NCBI RefSeq assembly: GCF_051401765.1
Contig: NC_135071.1
Location: 20,128,961 to 20,192,960 of the forward strand
Direction of reading: 5' to 3'
Source: Calliopsis andreniformis
Taxonomy: Eukaryota; Arthropoda; Insecta; Hymenoptera; Andrenidae
DNA: 64,000 nucleotides
Shown: in pieces, positions 54,063-64,000 of the stretch
Layout: each line of letters opens with the position of its first letter
Numbering within the stretch: position 1 is the stretch's first letter
Notes under the pieces: model-generated
The model's input: the letters and a program-made list of their open reading frames with translations, nothing else
Told to the model about the DNA's origin: nothing
Databases searched by the model: none
Program-made: the position numbers and the translations under genes

Positions 54063-56936
54063 CAGAGGGCAGAGACGATATATAAAATCTGCGGGAGTCA
54101 GCGGGTTTCCTTTCTCCGCTGCGAATTCTCAGTAATTTAATGAATTTCACGGGCGAGCTTCGGACTTAGACAACTTCTCGGCGCGGAATTTAGATCGAAG
54201 GATTTTTACAGGGGGCGCCGAGTGGAAGTCGAATAGCGAATTTCCAACAGGAAAATTTTAGTTTATTTGCTTCTCGCGAGGAAACTTAGGGCTTGGCGCG
54301 AAAACGATTCGAGGATCTTTCCCTTTTGTGATGCTGAGGCAGATTTTTATGGAAAATTTCACGAACGAGTGAACGTTTTTAAGAATAATCTTCGTTCGCT
54401 GGAAGTTTCTGAAAGTTCGAAGGTGGAATTTTTTTGTGAGAAAGGGACCTAAACTTGAATTTATATTTTGCGAAAGGCAGGTTTCAATTTTTTAAGAAAT
54501 ATACGACTTTTTTGTGGCCAGAGTTGAAGTTAGCTTTTGCAAAGAATTTTTAACGAAATGTCTATATCTGACGCTGTTACCAACGACACGTAACACATGA
54601 AACCAAGGCTCGACGATGGCGAAACGAAGATTAACACCGAGGCTGCGTGCGAATTTTAGCCACAAATTGCGACTGTAATAGTGGTCGTTTTAACGTGACA
54701 GGAAATTAATGCTACACTAGACACAGTGCTACTTTTATGGTAATTTATAACGCCCCTATCTTTTCCATAATTGTACAATTGTTTCATAAAATTTTGTCCA
54801 AACTCACCAACTGTTTTATTACATCCCTTATGCAGGATTTATAGCATGAATTCGTGGACACACTGCGAATTGAAAAGCCTGGCAATCGAGGAAATGCAAC
54901 GACAAGATTCGATATCGCGAACACTGCTTTTTGGTAGAATTTCACGAGGTACAACGGGCTGTTTCTCCGCGCGGTGGATTACATAGGTAACACGTCCAGG
55001 TGAAAACCCAGGCGTAGCACGTTCAGGAACGTCGCAGGAATATTGGCAGGAAACGTACCGTAAAACAACAGAAGGTGCACGTGGTTCGGAGCGACTCGAC
55101 GAATTTTTCCAAGCTGAAAACGCGATACGCCGCGGCAATCAAACGAGCCGTGAGAAAATGAGCTTCTCGCCTTTTTTTACGTAAATTACGGACAAGAAAC
55201 AAACGATTTCGTTCTTGCATAAATTCATATAAAATTTAATAGAGGAGCGGTATCGCTGAAATATATGAAATTTTCGAAATTCTGGACGCTTGATTAGTCC
55301 ATATTTTCGTCAAGTAGATATTTCTGTCTGCAAATATTTCTACGGTACATAATCGCAAAAGCCTCCAATTAATAAATACTACTCATAATTTTAGGTGCAG
55401 CGCATCGTTTACATTAAACCGAAATTATGTACTGGAATCGTTATCAGGGAATGCATACCCACGCGCCTACGATAAATTAGAAATCACGATCCCTAATCAA
55501 CCCGCGAAACTATGAGTTATCGTGCCAGCAACCTGTTAACTGAATCACTCCACTACCAGAGATAATTTTAGTGGGCACAGAAATATTTGTTACAAAAATA
55601 ATAAAAAAAAATAATTAGTTATATTAACACGACAAAGAAAAGAAAGAGCAAAGCCTATAGAGCAAGTAAAAAAACCCGTGCTTGGTCAGGCATGCCACTA
55701 ATGTGCTAAGCAATCGAGTTTCATACAATTTTAATAACTAAAATGATCATCCATTTAACAAATTTCATCCTAAACAGCACATCACAAATTTTGAAGTGCA
55801 TTTAGTCAGTATTTAACACGCTGGAGCTTCGATATTTACGAGATTACCCGATGGACCACAAAAAAAGGCAGAATTATCGCGTCAATGTCGAATCGCTTCA
55901 TCCAGCGGGTTCCCACGGGACCGAAAGAAGTTTTTTCGCGCTCGAAACGCGAAACGCCGCGATAACGAACGGAGCCAGCCACCTTTTTCCCTCGACGTCG
56001 CGAATCGGCGTTATTTGGCCAGGCAGCCGAGCATATTAGGCGAGCGAAGCATTTGAACGGGATCGATACGCGCGGCTGTCTCTTTTTTCCTCGTTAACGC
56101 GCTCGAACACGCATGAAAATGAAAGGGATTTCGCGAGAGGAGAACGAAAAAACAAGGCGCTAAGCCGCGGCTTCGGAATAAGCGGAAAATTGAAAAATAC
56201 GAGATACCGTAGAGAGCCTGTTCACTTTTTTCGAGAGGTTCCACCCTCGCCAGTTAGCGAGTGTCGCCACGATTTATTCCAAGCTGCAAACCAGCCGTTC
56301 AGGAACGATGAACTTTCTTTATCTACCTCCCAAGTTAACAATTTTTAATTCGGAATATTGCTTCATTACTTTTATCTCTTTCTGTGCGAAGCAAGGAACA
56401 CACGTGTAAGTCAATTTTAGGGTGACTTAGATAGGTACTTTTTCTCACGCTCCCTATGTTCACGTCCTCCAGCCCGCCATTTCGAATCGCGTCGTCGTTG
56501 AATTACGAATGCCACAGGGTCCTTCCGACTCTATTCGGTTACCGGGCTTGCATATTGCGCACTGCATATTACATGCTGCGCATTACAGCGAAGACGTCTC
56601 GCCGCGTTGCAAAGAATTCGTTCTGATCCCTGCTTGCTTATGAAACCCTCCGTCGTCCCGAGATTTCCTCTCATTTCCGTTCCCTTCTTGCTTCGTAATT
56701 CAGTGTAGAATTAAAGTCGCCTCGCGAACCATCTACGACCCTTGTTTCTCACGCGTTACAGGTGAACACTTCCGTGCGAGAAACGACGCCCATTTTGCAT
56801 TCCCTGTGATGTACGATCGCACCGACAGGATTTCTAGGTTTCTCAGTAGCCTAGAACATTTATGTCTGCACTTGCGTTTTGTAAACACGCTACTACGCGA
56901 TGTGGCCTTATCAGGAACACCGACATGTGACGAGAA

Positions 56937-56966
56937 TAAAAAAAAGAATAAAAAAAGAATAAAAAA
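56937..56966. repeat. A-rich tandem repeat
   Basis: About three units of AGAATAAAAAA. A pyrimidine-rich stretch (56988-57045, mostly TC and TCTC) follows shortly after. Confidence 0.7.
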
Positions 56967-57397
56967 TGGGAGTCAGGATAATAAGAGATTTCTCTTGTCG
57001 TTTGTCTTCTCATCTCTCTCATCTCGTCTCATCTTTCGTCGAGAAAAAAAATTGTTAACTTATTAAGAAGACTACTATGAATAACCAAAGCGTTGAAATA
57101 ATGATGCGAATAATACTCCTGATTGTTCTCGAAAGCTACTATTCCCAAGCTACAGTAGAACGCCTGGCTCGAACAGAGCCCTTTGACCCGTCTCTCCCAG
57201 TCCCACAAAGGGATCCCCTTTTCCTATCTTCACTCTTTGCTTGAACTTTATTGTGTTCGACGCGCGAGTTTCCCATCGATCTCGAGGGCCTGCCATTAAC
57301 CGCGACTTTGCCCTGCTATCAGCGTAATCAGTGATCTCGAGCAGAAATCCACGCCAGTTGCCGCGCATCACGGAGGCCTGAGACTGGCAACGCGATG

Positions 57398-57417
57398 CCT
57401 CGAGTGGCCTCGAGTGG
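57398..57417. repeat. 10-bp duplication
   Basis: CCTCGAGTGG occurs twice in tandem. Minor feature. Confidence 0.6.
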
Positions 57418-60400
57418 CTCGTGAGGGCCTCAAAGAGGGAGAAGAACGCTGATGCAACCGCTATTTATCTCCGACCACCCTCGGGGCATTATCATTTCAA
57501 ATTGGCGAGCGATTTGGGCCTGCGTAAGGCGGTTCGAAGCTGGTTGAAAACTCGAGTACACTGTCTACAAACACCCTGTCCCTGAGGAACTGCTAAGCCC
57601 TGCTTTTTTGGCTATGCTAATGTTAAACGTCCACTGCAGTTGCCTTTAGACAGAAATACCTTCGACTAGCGATAACCCGATTAGGTTTCAGCGGTATTCG
57701 CTATTAGACTTAGTAACTGGATGCTAGGAAAGCTGAGCCAACATTCAAAGCAACGATCCTTGCACAACACCTGCACTCGAAATATTCAGAGAAGCCACTT
57801 CACGCCTTGGTCTAGCTGGTCGTTTTAGCGACATTCACGTCTAATTACGGGGTGGTTCGCGTCAATAACAACGATAACAATCGACAAGGTTCGATCGAGA
57901 GAACACGCTTAGGCGATAATGCGGGAGCTCGAAATTTATTATAGAGAAGCAAGAAGGTCTGAATCTCAGACAGATCCTCGGATGTTCCCCGGATATTCTA
58001 GCAGCAGACTACGCTGGCAAAGTCACGCGAGACAATACTGTATCGCGTTTCGGAAAACTGTTTGTTTGAATGCGTTTCAATGTATGAAGTCGATGGGGCG
58101 CGTTTCCTTTCGTTGCAGAAATATGCTGCTTCTTACCATTGTAGTTCGATTTCAAGTTTTAAGTGACCCAAAGCACGCGTAACCTGTTTTACTCCATGGT
58201 TAAACCGGAACGCTCACGACAGATCACGATCTTTTCTATCGCGTAATGTTTGCTTCACCTCTGCCCTCGCAAATCTATGCTTCACCCTCTTATCTATCGA
58301 GTATAATCGACAGTTCTTTCGTGAGAGCAGTAAGAGGTCCTATTTATCGAAGTACTGCTTCGAGCGTTATTCAGCTCCTTGTGTCAACGAATAAAATTCT
58401 TAGTCTCTGAATAGAACGTTAAAAACTTTAAATGCCAGAGCTCAGGTTTTATTGGAATCGTCATAATACTCGCTCGCGAGGTCAGAGAATCGATCTGCCT
58501 GTCCTGCTTCCGAAAATTCCACAACAGCGTTGGAGAAACTCGTTCGAACTTTCTCTTTGCGGAAGGAAATAAATTTTCTTCGCAAGCCTTGATTTTTACG
58601 TTTTGCAAGCGGGACGAACAGACACAGAATTCATCGGAAACTTTCTCGTAGCTAGGTTTTGAAGTTGACCATATTTTTCGATTTCCTGACGCAACATTTA
58701 TTCTTGGCCAAGCCCTGAATATTCAGACGAAATAGAGACTTAACAATGACGCTGGCTGTGTTCGTCCCTTATCTTTTTTCATTACGAGTTCTGACAAGGG
58801 AAAAGTGGGAACGTGTCTGGATGAAGCTCCATCTTCAGAGGTACTTCTTGATGAGCTCATCCCGATGATTCATGCTCTCAGAGACAGGACAGATAGTGAA
58901 TCGCACGCAATGTTTTCAAGAAAATAAAAGTTTTAGTTTTGCAGTATGTTTCACAATTTTGAAAACGTAATTGTTGATATGGAAATTTTGTTCAATTTCC
59001 TCCGTCAGACATAAAATACTATTGCAGTAACAAAAACGATGATTCTGATCTAAAGCTATTATGGAAGGAAAATCAAGATACGTGCTTATCAAGATATTCC
59101 ACTAGGTTAGTCTTAGCGACATTAAAAATCTGATTTCACGCAATTTATTAACGAGACGAGCACGAAAGAGTGAAATACAAGACCGTAATCACATTAGCGA
59201 GCGAGTTAGCGTCGGTTTATGCGGCCTGAAAAGTGGTAAGAGATTACAGATAATACTACCTAAGTACCTACTTCAGACGGACCATTCGTGGGTTAGGGAC
59301 TTTTTAAACGCAACCACTACATCTTAAATATTAATGTGCCTCACTGTTTCATTTTCAAGGCGGCGATACACTTGTTACAGGAAATTCGTACTTGGGGAAA
59401 AATAGAAACATTTTTATATGCAATATGATATGCACAAAAAATCGTTCACGTTAAAACAGAGATTGCATATACTTTTATACTATTAGTAGAACAGTTATTG
59501 GAGGAAATACTATTCGATCGACAAGCTCGTCGGATCGTAAAGTCGAGTAGAGACTTCGATGAAATATATGTAGGAAAGACGAATGGTTGAGGGTCGATAT
59601 GCCTGAAAATAGAGGGAAATTTACTTCCTTCATTTCGACTGGATACAGTATGCAGCTTTAGAGGAACTCTCCTCCCTCCCCATAAATATTTGCACGCTGC
59701 CAAATATTCGAAAACACCGTAACGATCGCAATATTTTGGTAAATTTCACGGGATAGGATTCGCGGTTCGATGGCCAACCAGAACGATCACCTAGGATTAA
59801 TAAAAATAAATCTGAGATTACCCTGCCGACATCAACCTCTATCTAGATTGATTTCCGTCGCGGTTATCTATTCACTCTTTTTTGCACACGCAGTCAATAA
59901 CGAATCATTTTTTACCCCTGACAGTCAATGGACGTTTTCAGTTGATCGGCCATTTATTTTGCAGGGCACGCGAAATTTTGAAAAAGAAAAAAAAAGGAAT
60001 CTGAAAAAAGTTAACAAGATCCAACAAAACTGAAATTAGCGTGTCAAAGGTGACTGAATAAAACTAAAGCATAATTTCCTGATGACACGAAAAGTACTAC
60101 AAAGTTGTTTCCCCTCTTTCTCAGTACAGCGCAATCACATCATGTAACATTTTGCAATGGAATTGGCAATCACGCCCACTGAACAACAGCGAAAATTTAT
60201 TTTCAGCTGCGGCATCCTTCGAAAGTAAAGCGAAAACAACCCCGCGTGAGAAAATGAACAACCCCCTGAAAATCGGCAAGGGGAAAATGGTCAGGCAAAC
60301 GAAATTAAACGACCAGTCGGGAGTCCATATTTCATTAGACACAGTGACCTTGTTTATTGCGTGGAACACTCTTAAGTAATTGAATGCAAACTGCGCAATT

Positions 60401-62116
60401 TTCCCCGTTACGTTTACTCGGTCGATTTTCCTAGAAACACGATCGATCCCCCTAGCCAAGTATCAGCTAAATGAATCTCCCGGAGAAACGAAGCCGAAAG
60501 GGAGGCAGACACGTGCACGTGAAAAGGGAAACAGAAACAGAGGGGTGGAAAAGCAGTTGGAAAACAGACTCTTGAAACTGCCACGCGTTTTCATTCATTC
60601 CCCGGCAAAAGCGAATCGACATCGGTTCTCTCGACAAAGAGGGAAAGGGAGAGAGGAAAAAAATGGAAGGGGGAAAAAACGGGGAAAAACAACGCGTTTT
60701 GATTCACTTTCACGGATTCGCGGTACTTTTTCACCTTGCGGATTTCGCTCCTTTTTTATCTCATCCCTGTAAGGTCGACGTGAAAATCCACCGTCCATCC
60801 ATGCATATCGTTTTTTATTTCCCCGGACGAGAGGGCCGTTAATGCGCGCGTTAACACCCCACGATCCGCGTTGGCTTTTTTTACAATCCCCTTTTCTTCG
60901 CTGCTTCCCGCCCCGCCCCACGGCTCACCCTTTCTGCACCCTCACCGCGGGGCCCACACGTTCTCGCTTAGATTACGAGGAGAGGGTCGGCACGCCGTAA
61001 AATCTGCCGACGCGTGTAAAAACGACGCGCGTTAACCCCCTCCCCCGGATGTTCCAGCTTTTATTTTCCTTCTGACTGTTTCGTTGTAAACCGACACCAC
61101 TCGCGAAGCATTTTCCTCGAGACACGTCCGCGTTCAAGAACCGACGTTCGTGTTTTAGCTTTGTTTTATAACACTTTTTCAAGGAGCGGTACTTGGCTTC
61201 TTTTCGAGATCAAAAACTTCGGATTAGACAATATTCGTTACTTCGCGTATTTCCGCTCAATTCGGAAACTTTCAGTATTACTCAATTGAGAATAGTTGAA
61301 AACTCCCGTAACAGATATTGAAAAGTGGTTAAGAAACTTTCTTTTTAGATTTTTCTTTGTTATCGCTTTGAAGATGAGAGCGACGTTTATAACTGCAGAG
61401 GAAATATATGATTGGGGTATTCCAAATATTTGAATTACCTATCAATTTAAGAGAAATCAACATTCGGTCTTTTTCAAATTTCCCACCAAACTTCAACAGA
61501 AATACACTTTAAACACTCCTGACCCTATTAATATTTCACGAATCACACTTTTCCTTCCCCGAAATAAACTGGAGCTCCCTTTTCTGCAAGTTTATCAAGT
61601 AATTTAGAAGAAACTGCGCGAAAAAAAGAGTAACCCCTAAAAAGTTTCACTCGCAAGCCGGTTCAGATCCAAACTTCCCTGCCGCCTTACGGTACTTTCG
61701 AGTTCGCATTTCTTTAGCGAAAAATTAACTCCATCCCTCGCGTTCCTGGCAAATCTGAGGCAGACAATGCCCGCAGCCGACGATCAGAACGCATCGCTGA
61801 CAAACTAAAAGACGCATTAACCCCCATTCTTCAAGGCCTGCTAAAACAAGCTCCCAATTACTCCTCGCAAACACCTCATAGTCGCAACGCAATTCCCCTG
61901 GAACGGTCGCAAAATATCCTCGCGAAAGTTCCCCGATAAATCACGTCGTACAAAACCGGGGACGAAGGAAGACCTTCCTAACCCGAGGAAACTGAGACGC
62001 TCTGAAGCTTTCGGTGGCAACCGACGACAATACGCAGATTTCATCTTTCCCTATCCTACGGCTGGGAAAAAGTCTCCCCTTCGCAGCGGTCAGAACGTGG
62101 AAGAAGGTATACAAAA

Positions 62117-62122
62117 ACTCAC
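62117..62122 (-). other. Splice donor (5' splice site) of the giant intron
   Basis: The minus strand reads AAGG|GTGAGT, with the exon ending at 62123. All six intron positions match the metazoan donor consensus GTRAGT. It cuts directly after the hydrophobic core of the signal peptide. Continued translation past this site runs into the arbitrary sequence GEFLYTFFHVLTAAKGR, which supports a real exon end here. Confidence 0.6.
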
Positions 62123-62177
62123 CCTTGACGACGACGGCGGCTGCCAGCAGGCAGAGCAGCAAGTGTCGCGGTCGCAT
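62123..62177 (-). CDS. First coding exon of a secreted or membrane protein (signal peptide), partial
   Basis: The minus strand reads ATG at 62177-62175 followed by 18 codons in total, giving MRPRHLLLCLLAAAVVVK plus the first base of a Gly codon. This is a textbook signal peptide: a basic n-region (MRPRH) and a hydrophobic core of about 12 residues (LLLCLLAAAVVV). The start is supported by A at -3 (AAG before ATG). The exon ends at 62123 with GTGAGT immediately after it, so the intron interrupts the codon in phase 1, as is usual for genes whose next exon encodes an extracellular module. No exon for the mature protein is visible in the 62 kb downstream, so the rest of the gene lies beyond the left edge. 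The product is not recognised. Ig-superfamily adhesion proteins and ligand-gated channel subunits share this layout, but nothing here chooses between them. An in-frame GTG 87 bases upstream is not a plausible eukaryotic start. Confidence 0.6.
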
Positions 62178-62183
62178 CTTCCG

Positions 62184-62235
62184 CTGCTGGGGCAGAGGGG
62201 AAGAGAGATGGAAACGGACAGAGCACAGAAAAAAA
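62184..62235 (-). other. Polypyrimidine tract and tandem CAGCAG splice acceptor
   Basis: Reading the minus strand towards the ATG, a tract of about 48 bases from 62235 to 62187 is almost all C and T, contains no internal AG, and ends CCCCAG|CAG|CGGAAG before the ATG. This is a strong 3' splice site of NAGNAG type; use of the first or second AG would add or drop three 5'UTR bases (exon start 62186 or 62183). GTTCAC at 62241-62236 is a possible branch region. The alternative is that the tract is ordinary 5'UTR of an unspliced first exon. Confidence 0.5.
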
Positions 62236-63185
62236 GTGAACACGCGCAAAAGGGAGCCTCTCACTTGTCCCTGTCGGACATCGTTTGTTCAATCGCCGTA
62301 AAGGGAAGCTCTCTGTCGAGATATCTTTAGCGATCAGTCTGCCAACGACGCAGGAAGGTTCGCCGTGGCGGTGACGCTTGTTATCATCCTGGAAGAGACG
62401 TCTCAGCGGCTCCAGGCCCACGGGCTCCACGGGGCCTTAGCAGAGAGGGTCGATAATTAATTAGAGAGACTTGGTTGCTCGAGAGCCGATCGAAATCCGA
62501 TTCCTCGCGCTTAGTCTTCCACAGCTCGTCCCCCCAAGGCACTGCTGCTTTTCTACCCTCGACGGGACGCTCCGTCCACGGTGCTTCGTATACTGTCTCT
62601 CAACCCTCGAATATGATATCCTCTCCAAATCTTCGATCTGCTCGTTTGTTCCTGATGATGTCAGCTAGCCAACTGCCCCGCGGTCCTCGGCTTCCTCAAG
62701 AATTGAGAACAGACTTCCGCCGTCAAGCTCTAGGGATACCTTTTAATGTAATTACTTTCTACCACAGCGTCTCTATCACTTCGAATTTTAATGATCAAAG
62801 GAACCCGATGGAGACGGATCCTGGAGACGGCTCCAGAGACCTGGTCTTCCAAGAGTGCATCACAGGACGCTGTGCCAGGCTCCTGTTATCCGTGACCACT
62901 GAAGAGTAACTAAATTTTCCTCCTGTCTAGCCTCTCCAGAGACTTGACCGAGACCCTCGGTGAATCGACTGGCTGCCTCCCCACCGATTATTCCAAAACA
63001 AGTAGCCACTACTGTTCGTGGAACTTCCACCTAACAGAAGACAGTCGAAAAGTGGCGCGCTGGAGATTCGCGGCACGCGAACACATCCAACGCAGACGCC
63101 ACGAGACGCTTCCGGCGACGGCGAACTCGCGGCGCTTACTGAGTCTCTCGAGGCGCTCCTCGAGGGTGACGAGCACGTTTCTCAC
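62187..63185 (-). other. Possible 5'UTR intron
   Basis: A donor-like GTGAGA on the minus strand (63185-63180, preceded by TGGGG) lies about 130 bases downstream of the initiator candidate. The next strong acceptor in that direction is the CAGCAG site at 62187. Together they would define a 5'UTR intron of about 1 kb. A second donor candidate, GTAAGC at 63139-63134, is close by. This is an inference from splice signals only. Open frames on the plus strand across 62475-62909 and 62944-63267 have no recognisable product. Confidence 0.25.
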
Positions 63186-63400
63186 CCCCACCAGGTCGGA
63201 GCTGGCCGCCACACGACAGGTCCGCGCGCTGATCGGACGGTCATGCGCCCTCGGTGGCAGCGAGTAACGCGCGTCTCGCCGCTGGAAGCGTCGCGACGCT
63301 TTTCGACGAGCGGACTGACTGAGTAGCGGTCAAGGCGGCGGATGGAGGGGCGAAAGAGAGAGAAAGCACGTAAAGCGCAGCCACCAGACTCGCGCACGCA
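63040..63400. promoter_or_regulatory. CpG-dense patch
   Basis: CpG dinucleotides are far denser here than in flanking DNA (runs such as GGCGACGGCGAACTCGCGG). Both strands stay open in some frame across most of it, as expected of GC-rich sequence. Density of this kind usually marks a promoter region in insects with little non-genic methylation. It contains the initiator candidates listed separately. Confidence 0.4.
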
Positions 63401-63420
63401 TACATCTACGACGAGCGGCA
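63286..63420 (-). promoter_or_regulatory. Candidate core promoter of the signal-peptide gene
   Basis: On the minus strand two overlapping arthropod initiator motifs, TCAGTC, occur at 63322-63317 and 63318-63313, giving a possible transcription start at 63320 or 63316. Measured from 63316, positions +28 to +32 read GCTTC, four of five matches to the downstream promoter element RGWYV. No TATA box is seen upstream. The site lies in a CpG-dense patch with a perfect 16-bp palindrome at 63286-63301 just inside the transcript. The orientation and distance of about 1.1 kb fit a TATA-less promoter for the exon at 62186. Confidence 0.35.
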
Positions 63421-64000
63421 AAAGTTATGACCTCAAAGGGGTCGTTAACGAGCACCCTCCGAATTAGTATAACGGCCACTCCTCTCCCTTCGACTCCGTA
63501 TACCCAACCACCTTGAGCTCTGTGTTCCCATGGGCCTGGCTACTCCTCTGCTACTAATTTTCATGATTTTTCTACTGAAATATGGAGCAAAGTCGGGACA
63601 GAGATGTTGCCTGTTCCCAAAGAGCAACCTCATTGTGTATCTTGTTCATTTTCAGCGAAAGAACAATTCTGCTGGTAGCGATATTCATCACGATCGCTAA
63701 TTAATCTCTACAACACGATCGCGTATCGAGAGTGACAGAAGCTAGCCGTGTACTAACGAGCCGCACATCACGTACGATCAATGTAATTAATAATTAATTT
63801 CTCCGTATCAAAGCAACGCCGTGAACCCCGCTATCTCCATAGATGTAAATAATTATTCGGTATCTGTGCTAGTGTGACTGATAATCACCGACCTATATAA
63901 ACGTACCTGATTTAACAAAGGAACGGTTCGTTATGTTCTAACACAGTCAAATCCAATTTGGGAAGAATTGAAATAATCCACTGTCAGTGTTATCTGGTTT
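63421..64000. other. Upstream flank, AT-rich, no gene seen
   Basis: No coding frame of interest. It contains a homeodomain-type AT cluster (TAATTAATAATTAATTT at about 63785-63801). On the minus strand it also contains TCAG|GTACGT at about 63913-63902, which could be a donor of a further upstream non-coding exon but is weak evidence alone. Confidence 0.3.

Larger units (their letters stand above)
46319..62116. other. Intronic DNA, mostly unremarkable
   Basis: GC-richer spots near 47.2-47.65 kb, 52.75-53.05 kb and 60.8-61.1 kb. A 156-codon plus frame at 50270-50740 starts with GTG and overlaps an open minus frame, with no domain. 60530-60700 is a purine-rich stretch on the plus strand. No gene recognised. 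Confidence 0.4.
1..62122 (-). other. Presumed first coding intron (more than 62 kb, continues beyond the window)
   Basis: From the donor at 62122 to position 1 I find no exon-like open frame with both a convincing acceptor and donor, no recognisable protein domain, and no other gene on either strand. The simplest reading is one very long intron transcribed from right to left. Parts could instead be intergenic, or hold non-coding genes or unrecognised micro-exons. The sub-features listed separately are what stands out inside it. Confidence 0.45.

Noticed and set aside
62178..62264. N-terminal extension of the signal-peptide frame to 62264
   Set aside because: The upstream in-frame start is GTG and the added residues are encoded by the polypyrimidine tract of the acceptor.

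Overview
The window looks like a piece of an insect nuclear genome, most likely hymenopteran (bee, ant or wasp type). The grounds are a moderately AT-rich background with frequent CpG, few recognisable transposons, AT-rich minisatellites, and almost no protein-coding content over tens of kilobases. The assignment comes from overall texture, not from a recognised gene. No bacterial or viral gene, rRNA, tRNA or CRISPR array was seen. The open reading frames present are about as long as chance allows in 64 kb, and many rely on GTG or TTG starts, which a eukaryotic gene would not normally use.

The one convincing coding element is near the right edge on the minus strand. A short exon (about 62123-62186) carries an ATG in a good context, 18 codons of a classic signal peptide, and ends in phase 1 at a GTGAGT donor. 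A long polypyrimidine tract and a CAGCAG tandem acceptor lie immediately upstream. If this is right, everything from 62122 down to 1 is the start of one intron of more than 62 kb, and the mature protein is encoded beyond the left edge. A long first coding intron after a signal-peptide exon is common in insect genes for secreted or membrane proteins of the nervous system, such as Ig-superfamily cell-adhesion proteins or ligand-gated receptors. The family cannot be fixed from 18 residues.

Layout from right to left, the direction of transcription: 63800-64000 upstream AT-rich DNA; 63040-63420 a CpG-dense patch with initiator-like TCAGTC motifs and a 16-bp palindrome, the best promoter candidate; 62187-63185 a probable 5'UTR intron; 62123-62186 the signal-peptide exon; 1-62122 the giant intron.

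Inside the intron, most sequence shows nothing I can name. Local structure includes: a family of seven diverged direct repeats across 12.95-18.8 kb; a short mariner-like MITE at 16.7 kb; AT-rich minisatellites at 5.2 kb and 46.2 kb that carry the same 8-bp unit in opposite orientation, with a related patch at 21.6 kb; a dispersed element containing a CTACTG/CAGTAG mini-hairpin; CpG-dense patches at 4.1 kb and 30.6 kb, the latter with a TATAAAAG box; a possible old interspersed repeat at 29.5-30.1 kb; and several small purine-rich tandem repeats.
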